64,000 nucleotides of DNA from Paracoccus aminophilus JCM 7686 (GTDB lineage: Bacteria; Pseudomonadota; Alphaproteobacteria; Rhodobacterales; Rhodobacteraceae), in NCBI RefSeq assembly GCF_000444995.1, contig NC_022050.1, positions 1 to 64,000 of the forward strand. Reading direction: 5' to 3'. The number at the start of each line of letters is the position of its first letter. Position 1 is the first letter of the stretch. The notes beneath the pieces are model-generated. The model was not told where the DNA came from. It saw nothing but the letters and a program-made list of their open reading frames with translations, and ran no database searches. This document shows positions 28,455 to 36,248 of the stretch, in pieces. The position numbers and the translations under genes are program-made.

Positions 28455-28625
28455 GAATATATGCGTAAGGTCCGGTAATTGGCGCAGGCAGGGAGTGGCA
28501 ATTCTCACCCATTGTCAGGGCTAATATGCGGACCTCCACCTGAAAATGCCAACCATTGAGTTCCTGGGCGACGTTGATGTTTGGCCGGCTTTACATTTTG
28601 ATGAGGTTAGAGGCGAAGAGGTGTT
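28455..28625. other. Gap between IS66 and the next gene
   Basis: I see no recognisable gene here. A 29-codon frame (28546-28635, plus strand) has no known motif and no ribosome-binding site. The missing ISL3 3' end is not present. Confidence 0.5.
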
Positions 28626-29462
28626 TCATCGTTGAATCTTGCCTGTCGAGACTGCAATGCCGTGTGCGGCCAACTGCGCCTGTAATCCCGAGCATCCAAA
28701 TCGGATCCGAATTTCTGTAACGCGCGCTGCGTAAGCCTCAGCTCCGATCGCCCGTTTCAAATCGCGCTCGTGGAAATATCGGTTGATGAACGGGGCTGGC
28801 GCCATCAGACGTTGCAACTGGCTGGCCACTGGCGAAATCGACTTGGCAGCTTGTGGAGGCGGGCCCGGCCGAATTTCACCATCGCCGCCTCGCCACTTCC
28901 GCATGAACCCGAGCAGATACCCCGCCGGCACAGCCTCACGCCCACGCCGCCGGTTGAACTCCCGGAACCGCTCCCAGATGTGCCGGCTGTCCGCCACACT
29001 GCAGGGCAGGGTGGTCTTGGCCTGCCCGATCAGCGCCAGCCAGCGTGCTGCCGCTTCAGGCTTTTCACGATCCACCATGATTGTTCCGTGAAATACATTT
29101 TTGTTTGAATCTCTTATATAAGGCGAAGTGTCGTCTGTGGTTGACACCTCATCCACTGCATCCGTCTCATCGCAGCAGCCGAACCGGAAGAGCCAGGGCG
29201 CGAACCTGCCCCTGCCGCGACGGCGCAGAAGCCGCAGCCCGGAAGCCGCCAGTTCCGTCAGCAGGCTGTGCAGATGCTGGCGCGAGACCTCCATCCGTTC
29301 GGCGAGATCGCTCAGGGTAAAGGCGGCGGTGCCATGGGGCAGGCCGTTGTAGCCCTCCTTCCAGGCGATGCCGTCGAGAATGAGGGTCGCAAGCTTGTGT
29401 GCGGCGCAGGAGAGGTCGGTGTGGGTGATGCGGCGAAGGATGGCGCCAGTGGTGAGTTCCAT
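28626..29462 (-). CDS. Helix-turn-helix protein at the edge of the conjugation region
   Basis: A 278-residue protein, not recognised by name. Residues about 45-85 form a winged helix (FTLSDLAERMEVSRQHLHS followed by LLTELAASGLRLLRRRGRG). The middle (HIWERFREFNRRRGREAVP) and C-terminus are basic and helical. Such proteins in plasmids are replication-initiator-like or transcriptional regulators of transfer genes; I cannot choose. A dyad CGTCGT-N7-ACGACG (29466-29484) lies directly upstream of the ATG and may be its own operator. It reads away from the virB genes. Confidence 0.65.
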   Translation of the reverse strand: MELTTGAILRRITHTDLSCAAHKLATLILDGIAWKEGYNGLPHGTAAFTLSDLAERMEVSRQHLHSLLTELAASGLRLLRRRGRGRFAPWLFRFGCCDETDAVDEVSTTDDTSPYIRDSNKNVFHGTIMVDREKPEAAARWLALIGQAKTTLPCSVADSRHIWERFREFNRRRGREAVPAGYLLGFMRKWRGGDGEIRPGPPPQAAKSISPVASQLQRLMAPAPFINRYFHERDLKRAIGAEAYAARVTEIRIRFGCSGLQAQLAAHGIAVSTGKIQR

Positions 29463-29465
29463 GAT

Positions 29466-29484
29466 CGTCGTCTCCGATACGACG
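29466..29484. promoter_or_regulatory. Dyad before the HTH gene
   Basis: CGTCGT and ACGACG arms with a 7-nt centre, immediately upstream of the gene ending at 28626. Position suggests autorepression by the winged-helix product. Symmetry is seen; binding is inferred. Confidence 0.4.
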
Positions 29485-29541
29485 CGCCAGGCTCACAGCA
29501 ATACATCACCATCGCAAACAATAGAGCATTATTGGTTGCGC

Positions 29542-29594
29542 AACCTCAAAGGATGTGCTAGAACACTCTGGCTAGGTGAGTGTTCTTTGAGGTT
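29542..29594. other. Long bulged inverted repeat
   Basis: AACCTCAA (29542-29549) pairs with TTGAGGTT (29587-29594), and AGAACACTC (29560-29568) pairs with GAGTGTTCT (29578-29586), a 17-bp stem interrupted by a 10-nt bulge, with a 9-nt loop. It lies in a noncoding gap and may be a protein-binding or RNA element. No Rho-independent T run follows. Confidence 0.5.
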
Positions 29595-29657
29595 TTGGTG
29601 TTGGACCTTTGGTCTGGCGTCTTCTTCAAAAAAGGGGATCGAACGTCCCCGACACAG

Positions 29658-29692
29658 AAAGCCGCCGGGGCCGCAAGGCTCCGGCGGCTTTT
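29658..29692. terminator. Bidirectional terminator
   Basis: AAAGCCGCCGG and CCGGCGGCTTT arms enclose GGCC-GCAA-GGCT, giving a stem of about 14 bp with flanking A and T runs on the two sides, so it can end transcripts from both directions. It directly follows the stop of the 222-codon gene on the minus strand. Confidence 0.8.
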
Positions 29693-30360
29693 CAATAGCG
29701 GACCTCTTCCGATCCATAGTTTCCGGCATGGTCACGCCAATCCACGAAGACCGAGCGCCAGGAATAGCTGCGGCAATGCTCCGGGACCGCGAGGCTCGAT
29801 GCCTCCGGGACAGCTGCAACCGAGGATCTGGCCCAGCCATAGTCGCCTTGCGTGCCATAAGATCCGAGACGGGTGGAATCGCTGCGGATACAGTCTCCAT
29901 CCCGGTTCTGATGCTGGCTGAACTGGATGTGGTAAACCCGGATGCTGCGCACGAAGTCGAAAGCATCGCCGGAGATGTCGATATCGGCCTGCTCCAGGGC
30001 CTGCGCGAGGATAAGTCCCGGCACTTCGATAGGGGTCGGCCGAGTGCTTACAGGCGGCTCGCGGAACGCGATGTCATAGAGTCGCTCCATCGGGCTGAGC
30101 GGCGCACCGCCACTGACGGATGCGCCCATCGGGCAGCGCCAGATCTGCAGGGGCGGTTCAACCGGCCAGGGCGTGATGCGGCGAATGAACTCAGCGCGGG
30201 CCCGGGCGCAGGGGACGGAGGCTGGCCAGCCGCCAGCGAGGCACAGAAGGATGGCGCAGTCGATCTGGTAGGTCTGTGCCTGGACGGGGGCAGGGCTCGA
30301 TACTGCGGCGGTCAGGGCCAGAGAGGCTGACAAAACGGTGGTTCGAAGGGCAGGGTACAT
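29692..30360 (-). CDS. Secreted protein of unknown function, TrbM-like cysteine motif
   Basis: A 222-residue exported protein. The signal peptide is clear (LSASLALTAAVSSPAPVQAQ, cleavage near residue 29). Just after it, DCAILLCLAGGWPASVPCAR recalls the N-terminus of TrbM/KikA-type conjugation proteins (Cys-rich, with LCL and a Cys at the end), so a periplasmic role in mating is possible. The rest is rich in Arg and Tyr and contains HQNRDGDCIRSDS. No enzyme motif is visible. It is upstream and divergent from the virB genes and ends at a terminator. The TrbM link is weak. Confidence 0.6.
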   Translation of the reverse strand: MYPALRTTVLSASLALTAAVSSPAPVQAQTYQIDCAILLCLAGGWPASVPCARARAEFIRRITPWPVEPPLQIWRCPMGASVSGGAPLSPMERLYDIAFREPPVSTRPTPIEVPGLILAQALEQADIDISGDAFDFVRSIRVYHIQFSQHQNRDGDCIRSDSTRLGSYGTQGDYGWARSSVAAVPEASSLAVPEHCRSYSWRSVFVDWRDHAGNYGSEEVRY

Positions 30361-30396
30361 GGAGGCGACTCGCTCAGTTACCCCCTATCGCTACGA

Positions 30397-30410
30397 TACA
30401 CCATTATTGA
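30397..30410. promoter_or_regulatory. Regulatory motif copy 1 (TACACCATTATTGA)
   Basis: A 14-nt sequence, TACACCATTATTGA, upstream of the leftward secreted-protein gene. Its exact inverse complement occurs at 30842-30855 upstream of the rightward virB transcript. The two copies look like sites of a common regulator of transfer genes. Confidence 0.5.
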
Positions 30411-30462
30411 ATGCAACATTCTTGCATTGCTTATCGTATGGCCTGCGCGTCCGGTTTTCGCC

Positions 30463-30738
30463 TCAGTGCCCCACCACGCTCTGGAAGCGACCGAAATCCT
30501 GACTGACCTCCTGTGCCTCAGAGAAGGCGCGGGCACGCTCGGCATCGAGGCAGCGGAAGTAGTCCTGCACTGCGGAGATGTAGCCCTCGAAGTCCTCCCG
30601 GATCAGATCGGCATAGGCCCGTACATCGGCCGGGTCGCTTGGCAACCATGGCCGTTCGGGAGGATCGCATGACGCTGAGGCGGCGGAGCAACTCACCATG
30701 ATCGCGACAAGGCAGGGTAGCAGGCGCAGCTTCACCAT
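30463..30738 (-). CDS. Small secreted protein of unknown function
   Basis: A 91-residue protein with a signal peptide (MVKLRLLPCLVAIMVSCSAA, cleavage near residue 22) and only two cysteines in the mature part. The mature region is acidic and helical (DVRAYADLIREDFEGYISAV). No family recognised. It lies among conjugation genes, oriented left, and may be a periplasmic accessory of the mating apparatus. Confidence 0.55.
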   Translation of the reverse strand: MVKLRLLPCLVAIMVSCSAASASCDPPERPWLPSDPADVRAYADLIREDFEGYISAVQDYFRCLDAERARAFSEAQEVSQDFGRFQSVVGH

Positions 30739-30841
30739 GTTTCGGACGAGACCCCGTCATTGCTTTGATTTGTCACAGTCTTGGGCTATCCACCCTTATG
30801 GAGCGATGATCTGCCGTCAATACGACAAATAATCATTGCTA

Positions 30842-30855
30842 TCAATAATGGTGTA
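30842..30855. promoter_or_regulatory. Regulatory motif copy 2 (TCAATAATGGTGTA)
   Basis: Inverse complement of the motif at 30397-30410, located about 85 nt before the first gene of the virB transcript, within an AT-rich stretch suitable for a promoter. Confidence 0.5.
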
Positions 30856-30925
30856 ATGATACGGCTATGGTGATTTGATTCCCCATGGCCTGACCCATTC
30901 TATGGAGAGGAGCCGCGGGGAGACC

Positions 30926-31261
30926 ATGCTAGAAGACGCCCCGAATGTGGTTACAGAAGACGGATTGCGACAGCTGCTCGCCCAGGGCTATTCGGCCGAA
31001 GTGGTCTGTCGGACCGCAGCCGAGAAGCGCCTCAACGCCTGGTACGGCTCCTGGTATGTGCGGGCCATCGGGCCCGCTGGCGGCGATGAGAAGATCGTCG
31101 TCACCAGCCGCAATTACATCAAGGCGCGCGAGTTCAAGACCGTCGCCGGGCTTGTCAGCTTCCTCTCGGATATCGGAATGCGCACGGCGCATATTCCGCT
31201 CGAAGAAGGGGGACGCTCTCTCCACCAACTGCCGGAGCCCGCGCCCGCGCAGCAGGGCTGA
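30926..31261 (+). CDS. Hypothetical protein, first gene of the virB transcript
   Basis: A 111-residue protein with no recognised domain. It is hydrophilic, without signal peptide or membrane helix, with a possible alpha-beta pattern (VVCRTAAEKRLNAWYGSWY, then EKIVVTSRNYIKAREFK). The ATG at 30926 is favoured by CGCGGGGAGA just upstream; 30902 is an alternative. It overlaps the probable beginning of the virB1-like gene. Its place suggests a cytoplasmic regulator or chaperone; that is only context. Confidence 0.5.
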   Translation: MLEDAPNVVTEDGLRQLLAQGYSAEVVCRTAAEKRLNAWYGSWYVRAIGPAGGDEKIVVTSRNYIKAREFKTVAGLVSFLSDIGMRTAHIPLEEGGRSLHQLPEPAPAQQG

Positions 31262-31925
31262 GGCTTCATCCCTTCTTCTGGCCCTTTGCGTCCTTGCCGG
31301 GTTCAATCCGGTCGATGCGAGCGCAGAGGGTTTTGTGTTTCGGGTGGCGCTGGATGGCCAACTGGCCTCGGTGTCATCCGACACGGGCTTCATGCGCCAG
31401 TTCGGTGCCGAGACGCCGGATCGTCTCTTCCTCTTCACGACACCGCAGGACGAACCGGGCGCTAGTGCCAGCGCCGTTGCGCCGCAGCCTGTTTCTGCCA
31501 GCCCCGAGATTCTGCAAGGCATCGAAGACACCGCCTTGCGCTATGGTGGCCATGCCGCGCTGAGGCGGGCGGGGCTGTCTGTTACTGACTGGACGCTGTT
31601 CTACCGCGCCAATATCGAGGTCGAGAGCGCCTATAACCCTTCTGCGCTCAGCCATGCCGGAGCCATCGGCCTCGGCCAGCTGATGCCCGATACCGCCAGC
31701 TTTCTCGGGGTCGATCCGAACGACTGGCGGCAGAATCTCGACGGATCGGCCCGCTATCTCCTCCTGATGCTTGAGACATTCGGCACGCCGGAGCTGGCGC
31801 TGGCCGCCTATAACGCCGGACCCGAGGCCGTCAGCCGCCACGGTGGCATCCCCCCTTATGTTGAGACCCAGGGCCACGTGGCCCGTGTGCAGGCCGTTTA
31901 TACGCGGCTGAAAGGAACGAGTTGA
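31152..31925 (+). CDS. virB1: VirB1-like lytic transglycosylase (start uncertain)
   Basis: Soluble lytic transglycosylase that opens peptidoglycan for the secretion channel. The catalytic Glu is in NIEVESAYNPSALSH, followed by GAIGLGQLMPDTASFLG and ELALAAYNAGPEAV, the SLT-domain motifs. A signal peptide core LLLALCVLAGFNPVDASA (about 31272-31325) is obvious, but no ATG or GTG stands just before it: the nearest in-frame candidates are a TTG at 31152 and an ATG at 31068. The start given is provisional. The 3' TGA overlaps the virB2 ATG. Confidence 0.8.
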   Translation: MSASSRISECARRIFRSKKGDALSTNCRSPRPRSRAEASSLLLALCVLAGFNPVDASAEGFVFRVALDGQLASVSSDTGFMRQFGAETPDRLFLFTTPQDEPGASASAVAPQPVSASPEILQGIEDTALRYGGHAALRRAGLSVTDWTLFYRANIEVESAYNPSALSHAGAIGLGQLMPDTASFLGVDPNDWRQNLDGSARYLLLMLETFGTPELALAAYNAGPEAVSRHGGIPPYVETQGHVARVQAVYTRLKGTS

Positions 31926-32212
31926 TGAAGTCCCCTTCCGTCACCGGCATCATGACGATGGCCTTTGTGGTCCTGGCCGGTCCCGCGCTGGCACAGAGCA
32001 TCGACCTCTCGCCGGTGCAGACCCTGCTGCAAGGCATCGTTGATGCCATCACCGGCCCCCTGGGCATCGTGATCGGCACGCTGGCGCTGATCGGGGTCTT
32101 CCTGTCCTGGCTGTTCGGGATTCTCGACTTCCGTCAGGCTCTCTGGGTACTGGTGGCAATCGCCGGCATTGCCGCCGCGCCGACCATCGTTGCCGCGATC
32201 TGGACCACCTGA
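31925..32212 (+). CDS. virB2: Type IV secretion pilin VirB2
   Basis: Major pilus subunit, 95 residues: signal peptide ending GPALAQ (residue 24), a short polar stretch, and two hydrophobic helices (GPLGIVIGTLALIGVFLSW and ALWVLVAIAGIAAAPTIVA) separated by the small cytoplasmic loop, as in VirB2/TrbC. It follows virB1 with an overlap and precedes virB3 by 12 nt. Confidence 0.88.
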   Translation: MKSPSVTGIMTMAFVVLAGPALAQSIDLSPVQTLLQGIVDAITGPLGIVIGTLALIGVFLSWLFGILDFRQALWVLVAIAGIAAAPTIVAAIWTT

Positions 32213-32224
32213 GGTCGCAGAGCC

Positions 32225-32503
32225 ATGGCGGAACAGTCGCGCGTCTTCATCGGCCTCTTGCGGCCCCCCAAGCTGATGGGACTGCCGATCATGTATTCCA
32301 TGGTCTGGCTCTTCGGCTCGTCGATGCTGTTCCTCTGGGCCCAGAGCTGGATCATCGTCGTGGCGGCCGGGATTGCCTGGCCGCTCTTATGGAAGGCGGC
32401 GGACTGGGATCCGAACTTCCTCGACGTGCTGGTGATCACGCTGCAGGAGACCCCGCCGACACGGAATCGCAAGCATCACGGGGGAGACAGCTATGCCCCG
32501 TGA
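32225..32503 (+). CDS. virB3: Type IV secretion protein VirB3
   Basis: Inner-membrane protein of 92 residues, with the family start (RVFIGLLRPPKLMGLPIMY) and one or two membrane helices (MVWLFGSSMLFLWAQSWII). VirB3 works with VirB4 in pilus assembly. It overlaps virB4 by 11 nt. Confidence 0.88.
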   Translation: MAEQSRVFIGLLRPPKLMGLPIMYSMVWLFGSSMLFLWAQSWIIVVAAGIAWPLLWKAADWDPNFLDVLVITLQETPPTRNRKHHGGDSYAP

Positions 32504-34889
32504 TGCCGTGACCGCTGCAATGGATGAGTCAGCAATTGGCTCCGATCCGATCTCGGCGCTGCCGACCTGGGCCGGGAAGGAGAAGCGGCTCGCACATATG
32601 CTGCCCTATGTCAGCCTGGTCGCTGGAAACACGATCCGCACCCGGGGCAATGAGCTGATGCAATGCATCCGGCTGGAGGGAGTGAACAGCACAACCTCCG
32701 AGGACAGCCATCTTGACCGGATCGGGGCATTGCTTGCGGGTGTGGTGGCGCAGGTCGGGACGGAGTTTTCGTTCTATCTGCACAAGGTATCGAAGGCGGT
32801 GGACACCAATCTGCCGCCGATACCGGGCGACGGGTTTGCCGCTGCGGTCGATACGCGCTGGCAGGCGCAGCTTGCGAAGAGCTGGCTGCGCGACAAGACC
32901 CTGACGCTATCAATCCTGAAACGCCCCGCCCCGGGCAGCCGGACCCCCTTCATCGCCGCGGCTTCGCGCGCCCGACTTGCCGCCGATACCACGCGGAGGC
33001 TGCGGAAGCTTGATGAGGTCGTCGGCTTCATGCTCTCCAGCTTCTCCGATCTGAAGCCCCGCCTGCTGACGGCCGAAAGCGGCGAGTTGCTCGGCTTCCT
33101 CGGCAGCCTGAACACTGGGGAGGAACACCCGCTCTTCCCGACCTCGCGCCTCGGCATCCTCGCCGAGGACGTTGCCAATACCCGCGTCACCTTCCGCGGC
33201 CCGGAGATCCACCTGACTGATGGCGCCGTGGGCGAGAAGTTCGGGGCAATCTTTGCCGTGAAGAACTACCCGGCCAAGACCGACAGCCTGATGCTCGATG
33301 AGCTGAATCTGCCGGTCGATATGGTGGTCACCCATTCCTTCGTGCCGATCAATTCGAACATCATGGCGGGCCGGATCAAACGCCAGTTGCGGCTGATGCA
33401 GGCCGCCAATGATGGTGCGGTCAGCCTCGCTCAGGAGTTGGAACTGGCGCAGGATGATCTGGAATCGAAGCGCCTGATCTTCGGCGAACACCATATGACC
33501 GTGGCGGTCTATGCCAGATCCCGGGCCCATCTCGACGACATCTGCGCCGAGATCCGCAACATCTCGGCCAGTTCCGGCATCAACCTGATCTCGGAAGGCT
33601 TTGGGTCGCGTGCGCATTTTATGGCGCAGCACCCGGGGAACACCGGCGCTCGCAGCCGAAAAGCAGCGATCACCAACCACAATTTCGCGGATCTCGCGAC
33701 CTTCCACCGCACGCCACTCGGCAAGACCGGTGAGGAACTGCCCTGGGGCGTGCCAATCTCTGTGTTCCCGACTCCGGAGCGAAGCGGCTTTCGGTTCAGC
33801 TTCCATGAGCAGGGCTCGCCGCTCAAGGAACCGACCGGCGGGCACACCCTGATCCTCGGGCGCCCCGGTTCCGGGAAGTCGGTGTTGGCCGCTTTCCTGA
33901 TGACCATGGCACGGCGGGCCGGTGCGCGGCTTTTCATCTTTGATTACCGCGCCGGAATGAAGATGGCCGTCCGCGCTCTTGGCGGCAGCTATGCCACGGT
34001 ACGTGCGGGCAAGCCCACGGGGCTGAACCCGCTTCAGACCGAGATCGACAATCGCGGTCAGGCGTGGCTGGCCGATTGGCTGGCGACACTGCTGGAACGC
34101 CGCGACCGGCCGCTGACCCCTGTTCAGACCAACCGTCTGCAGGAGGTTGTGCGCCAGAACGCCGGTGCCGACCATGCCGGACTTCGCAACTGGTCGGACT
34201 TTGCCTCACTGCTGGTCTCGACCGATGACGATGGCGATCTCTTCGAGCGGATGCAGGAATGGACCGAGACCGGCCGCTATGGCTGGATCTTCGGGGCCAA
34301 CCCGCAAGACAGCTTCTCGCTCGGCGGTGAAGTATCCGGGTTCGATCTGACCGGCATCCTCGATTCCGAGAGTGAGCGCGAGCGGATGGCCGTGCTCTCT
34401 TACCTTTTCCGCCGGGTCGAGCGGGTGATCGAGGATCGCCGCCCGACGGTGATCCTGATCGACGAGGCCTGGAAGGCGCTCGACAATGGCTATTTCGCGG
34501 ATCGTCTGAGCAACTGGCTGGTCACGGCCCGCAAACAGAACGCGGTCGTTGTGATGATGACCCAATACGCGAGCCAGCTCGAACGCACACGCACCGGCAA
34601 GACCATCGTCGAGGCGGTGCCGACCCAGATCCTGCTGCCAAATATCCGCGCCAGCGCGGCCGATTACGCGATGCTCGGTCTCAGCGGGAAGGAACTCGAT
34701 GTCCTTCTGGGTGTGGGTACCGCATCGCGCCTGGCGCTGGTGCGCGACGACCGTGGCTCGGTTGTCATCGATGCCGATCTCTCAGCCCTCGGCCCTCTCG
34801 TCACCGTCCTTGGCGGGATGGAGAAAGGCGAGCAACTCGTGGGGGCGGATTACCGCGACCGCCCTGATTTCTGGAAGGAGAAGTCGTGA
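32493..34889 (+). CDS. virB4: Type IV secretion ATPase VirB4
   Basis: Large ATPase that powers pilus assembly, 798 residues as in the family. The N-terminal CagE/TrbE domain includes GNTIRTRGNELMQCIRLEG. Walker A is LGRPGSGKSVLAAF and Walker B TVILIDEAWKALDN, with MMTQYASQLERTR after it. The stop overlaps the lipoprotein gene's ATG. Intact. Confidence 0.94.
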   Translation: MPRDAVTAAMDESAIGSDPISALPTWAGKEKRLAHMLPYVSLVAGNTIRTRGNELMQCIRLEGVNSTTSEDSHLDRIGALLAGVVAQVGTEFSFYLHKVSKAVDTNLPPIPGDGFAAAVDTRWQAQLAKSWLRDKTLTLSILKRPAPGSRTPFIAAASRARLAADTTRRLRKLDEVVGFMLSSFSDLKPRLLTAESGELLGFLGSLNTGEEHPLFPTSRLGILAEDVANTRVTFRGPEIHLTDGAVGEKFGAIFAVKNYPAKTDSLMLDELNLPVDMVVTHSFVPINSNIMAGRIKRQLRLMQAANDGAVSLAQELELAQDDLESKRLIFGEHHMTVAVYARSRAHLDDICAEIRNISASSGINLISEGFGSRAHFMAQHPGNTGARSRKAAITNHNFADLATFHRTPLGKTGEELPWGVPISVFPTPERSGFRFSFHEQGSPLKEPTGGHTLILGRPGSGKSVLAAFLMTMARRAGARLFIFDYRAGMKMAVRALGGSYATVRAGKPTGLNPLQTEIDNRGQAWLADWLATLLERRDRPLTPVQTNRLQEVVRQNAGADHAGLRNWSDFASLLVSTDDDGDLFERMQEWTETGRYGWIFGANPQDSFSLGGEVSGFDLTGILDSESERERMAVLSYLFRRVERVIEDRRPTVILIDEAWKALDNGYFADRLSNWLVTARKQNAVVVMMTQYASQLERTRTGKTIVEAVPTQILLPNIRASAADYAMLGLSGKELDVLLGVGTASRLALVRDDRGSVVIDADLSALGPLVTVLGGMEKGEQLVGADYRDRPDFWKEKS

Positions 34890-35098
34890 TGTCTCGTGTA
34901 ACTGGTGCCCGGTTTCTTCATCTTCCCGTCCTCGGCAGTCTCCTGCTCCTTGCCGCTTGTGCAGGCGGGCAGGCCCCACGGGCCAATTGCTTCAGCTTTG
35001 TCGAACGTCCTTCCCGCGTCACGGTCTCGACCATGGGCGGCGAGGTCTCGCGAGCGGCAGACCCTTGCGCTTTCACCCTGATCGGCGCGGCGAACTGA
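34889..35098 (+). CDS. Small lipoprotein (VirB7-like position)
   Basis: A 69-residue protein with a lipoprotein signal: LLLLAAC, lipobox LAAC with Cys near residue 25. The mature part is about 45 residues and carries two further cysteines. VirB7 lipoproteins anchor VirB9 at the outer membrane; size and signal fit, but the place (after virB4) is unusual, and similarity to VirB7 is too short to prove. The ATG overlaps the virB4 stop. Confidence 0.6.
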   Translation: MSRVTGARFLHLPVLGSLLLLAACAGGQAPRANCFSFVERPSRVTVSTMGGEVSRAADPCAFTLIGAAN

Positions 35099-35102
35099 CG
35101 CC

Positions 35103-36248
35103 ATGGCGCGGATCTTGCCACAGGTTATGATCGGCATTTCGCTTGCGCAGCCCTTGGGCGCGCAGGGTGTGCCGACCTTTGACGCTCAGGGCTTTGCCAG
35201 GACGGCGGCGACGATTGCACAGCGAGATCTGGATATCGCGTTGCAGCGCGACCGGCTGGCCCGGGAAGAGGAACTGGCCGAGATTGAGCGCCAGCAGCTG
35301 GCCTCATTGGAGAGCATTCTTGGCGCGATGACCACCGGCGCAAGCGCTTCAGTCGGTGCCACCGTCGCAGCGCTGGAGGCCGGGCACGTGGGAGAGACGG
35401 CTGCATCGTCAGTCTATGCGACCGAAGACGGCAACCCCGCCGCCACCCGCCTGTTCGGAGACGCCCGCGAAACGGTCGAAGAGCTGATCATCCGCGGAGC
35501 CCGCGACACCTACTCTCTCTCAGGCGTGTCGCGCGCTGGCCTGACGCCGGTGCAATGGCGCTGCCTCCTTCAGGCTCTGATTTGGCAGGAAAGCCGCTTC
35601 CAGATCGGCGCTCAGTCCGGCGTGGGTGCCTTTGGCCTGACGCAGATCATGCCGGGCACCGCCGGCGATCTCGGGATCTACCCGGCCTATTATGAGGATC
35701 CCTACCTGCAGGTGACCGGCGGCGCACGTTATCTGGCGCAGATGCTCGGCATGTTTGACGGCAACATCATCCATGCGCTGGCCGCCTATAATGCCGGGCC
35801 CGGCCGTGTGCAGCAATACAGCGGCGTGCCGCCCTTTGCCGAGACCCAGAATTATGTCGTGGTGATCCCGGCGCAGTACAATCGCTATCTCGCGATGGTG
35901 GGCGGCCCCGATGCGCTCGGCACCATCGATCCGGTGCTGCTGGCCAATGCGAGCTTCAGCCTCTCGGCGCATGGATCCGGTGTCTATGGCGATTATTCCA
36001 TGGTGTCGGTTCAGGCTGCGGCACAGCGCTTATATGACATAATTCAGATTATCGGAGCGACTGAAGACGTGCAGGCGTCCATCGCCCTGAACACCTATGC
36101 GCGTGCCGAGCTGGCCCGGATCGTTGCCATCCGCACCCGGCTCAAAGCGGCGCAGACCCAACCCTTGAGTGACGAACAGATCGCGCTGGCCGCTGCACAG
36201 GCGGCCGAGCGGCGGTTCATGGATTTCCGATTGGAGGATTTGCGATGA
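35103..36248 (+). CDS. Lytic transglycosylase with VirB5-like flanks
   Basis: A 381-residue secreted protein. Residues about 140-262 form an SLT domain: LLQALIWQESRFQIGAQSG with catalytic Glu163, then FGLTQIMPGTAGDLG and ALAAYNAGPGRVQQYS. The regions around it resemble VirB5: the N-terminus after the signal (AQGVPTFDAQGFARTAATIA) parallels the next gene's AQGVPTVDTQNIAQEIR, and both proteins end with a shared ERRxMDF segment (residues 369-375 here). It seems to be a VirB5 scaffold with a transglycosylase in the middle. It is the second transglycosylase in the cluster. The stop overlaps virB5. Confidence 0.8.
   Translation: MARILPQVMIGISLAQPLGAQGVPTFDAQGFARTAATIAQRDLDIALQRDRLAREEELAEIERQQLASLESILGAMTTGASASVGATVAALEAGHVGETAASSVYATEDGNPAATRLFGDARETVEELIIRGARDTYSLSGVSRAGLTPVQWRCLLQALIWQESRFQIGAQSGVGAFGLTQIMPGTAGDLGIYPAYYEDPYLQVTGGARYLAQMLGMFDGNIIHALAAYNAGPGRVQQYSGVPPFAETQNYVVVIPAQYNRYLAMVGGPDALGTIDPVLLANASFSLSAHGSGVYGDYSMVSVQAAAQRLYDIIQIIGATEDVQASIALNTYARAELARIVAIRTRLKAAQTQPLSDEQIALAAAQAAERRFMDFRLEDLR

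Noticed and set aside
26746..28524. A plus-strand frame of 592 codons
   Set aside because: Antisense to the IS66 genes, which have clear family motifs.
32910..34175. A minus-strand frame of 421 codons
   Set aside because: Antisense to the well-supported virB4.
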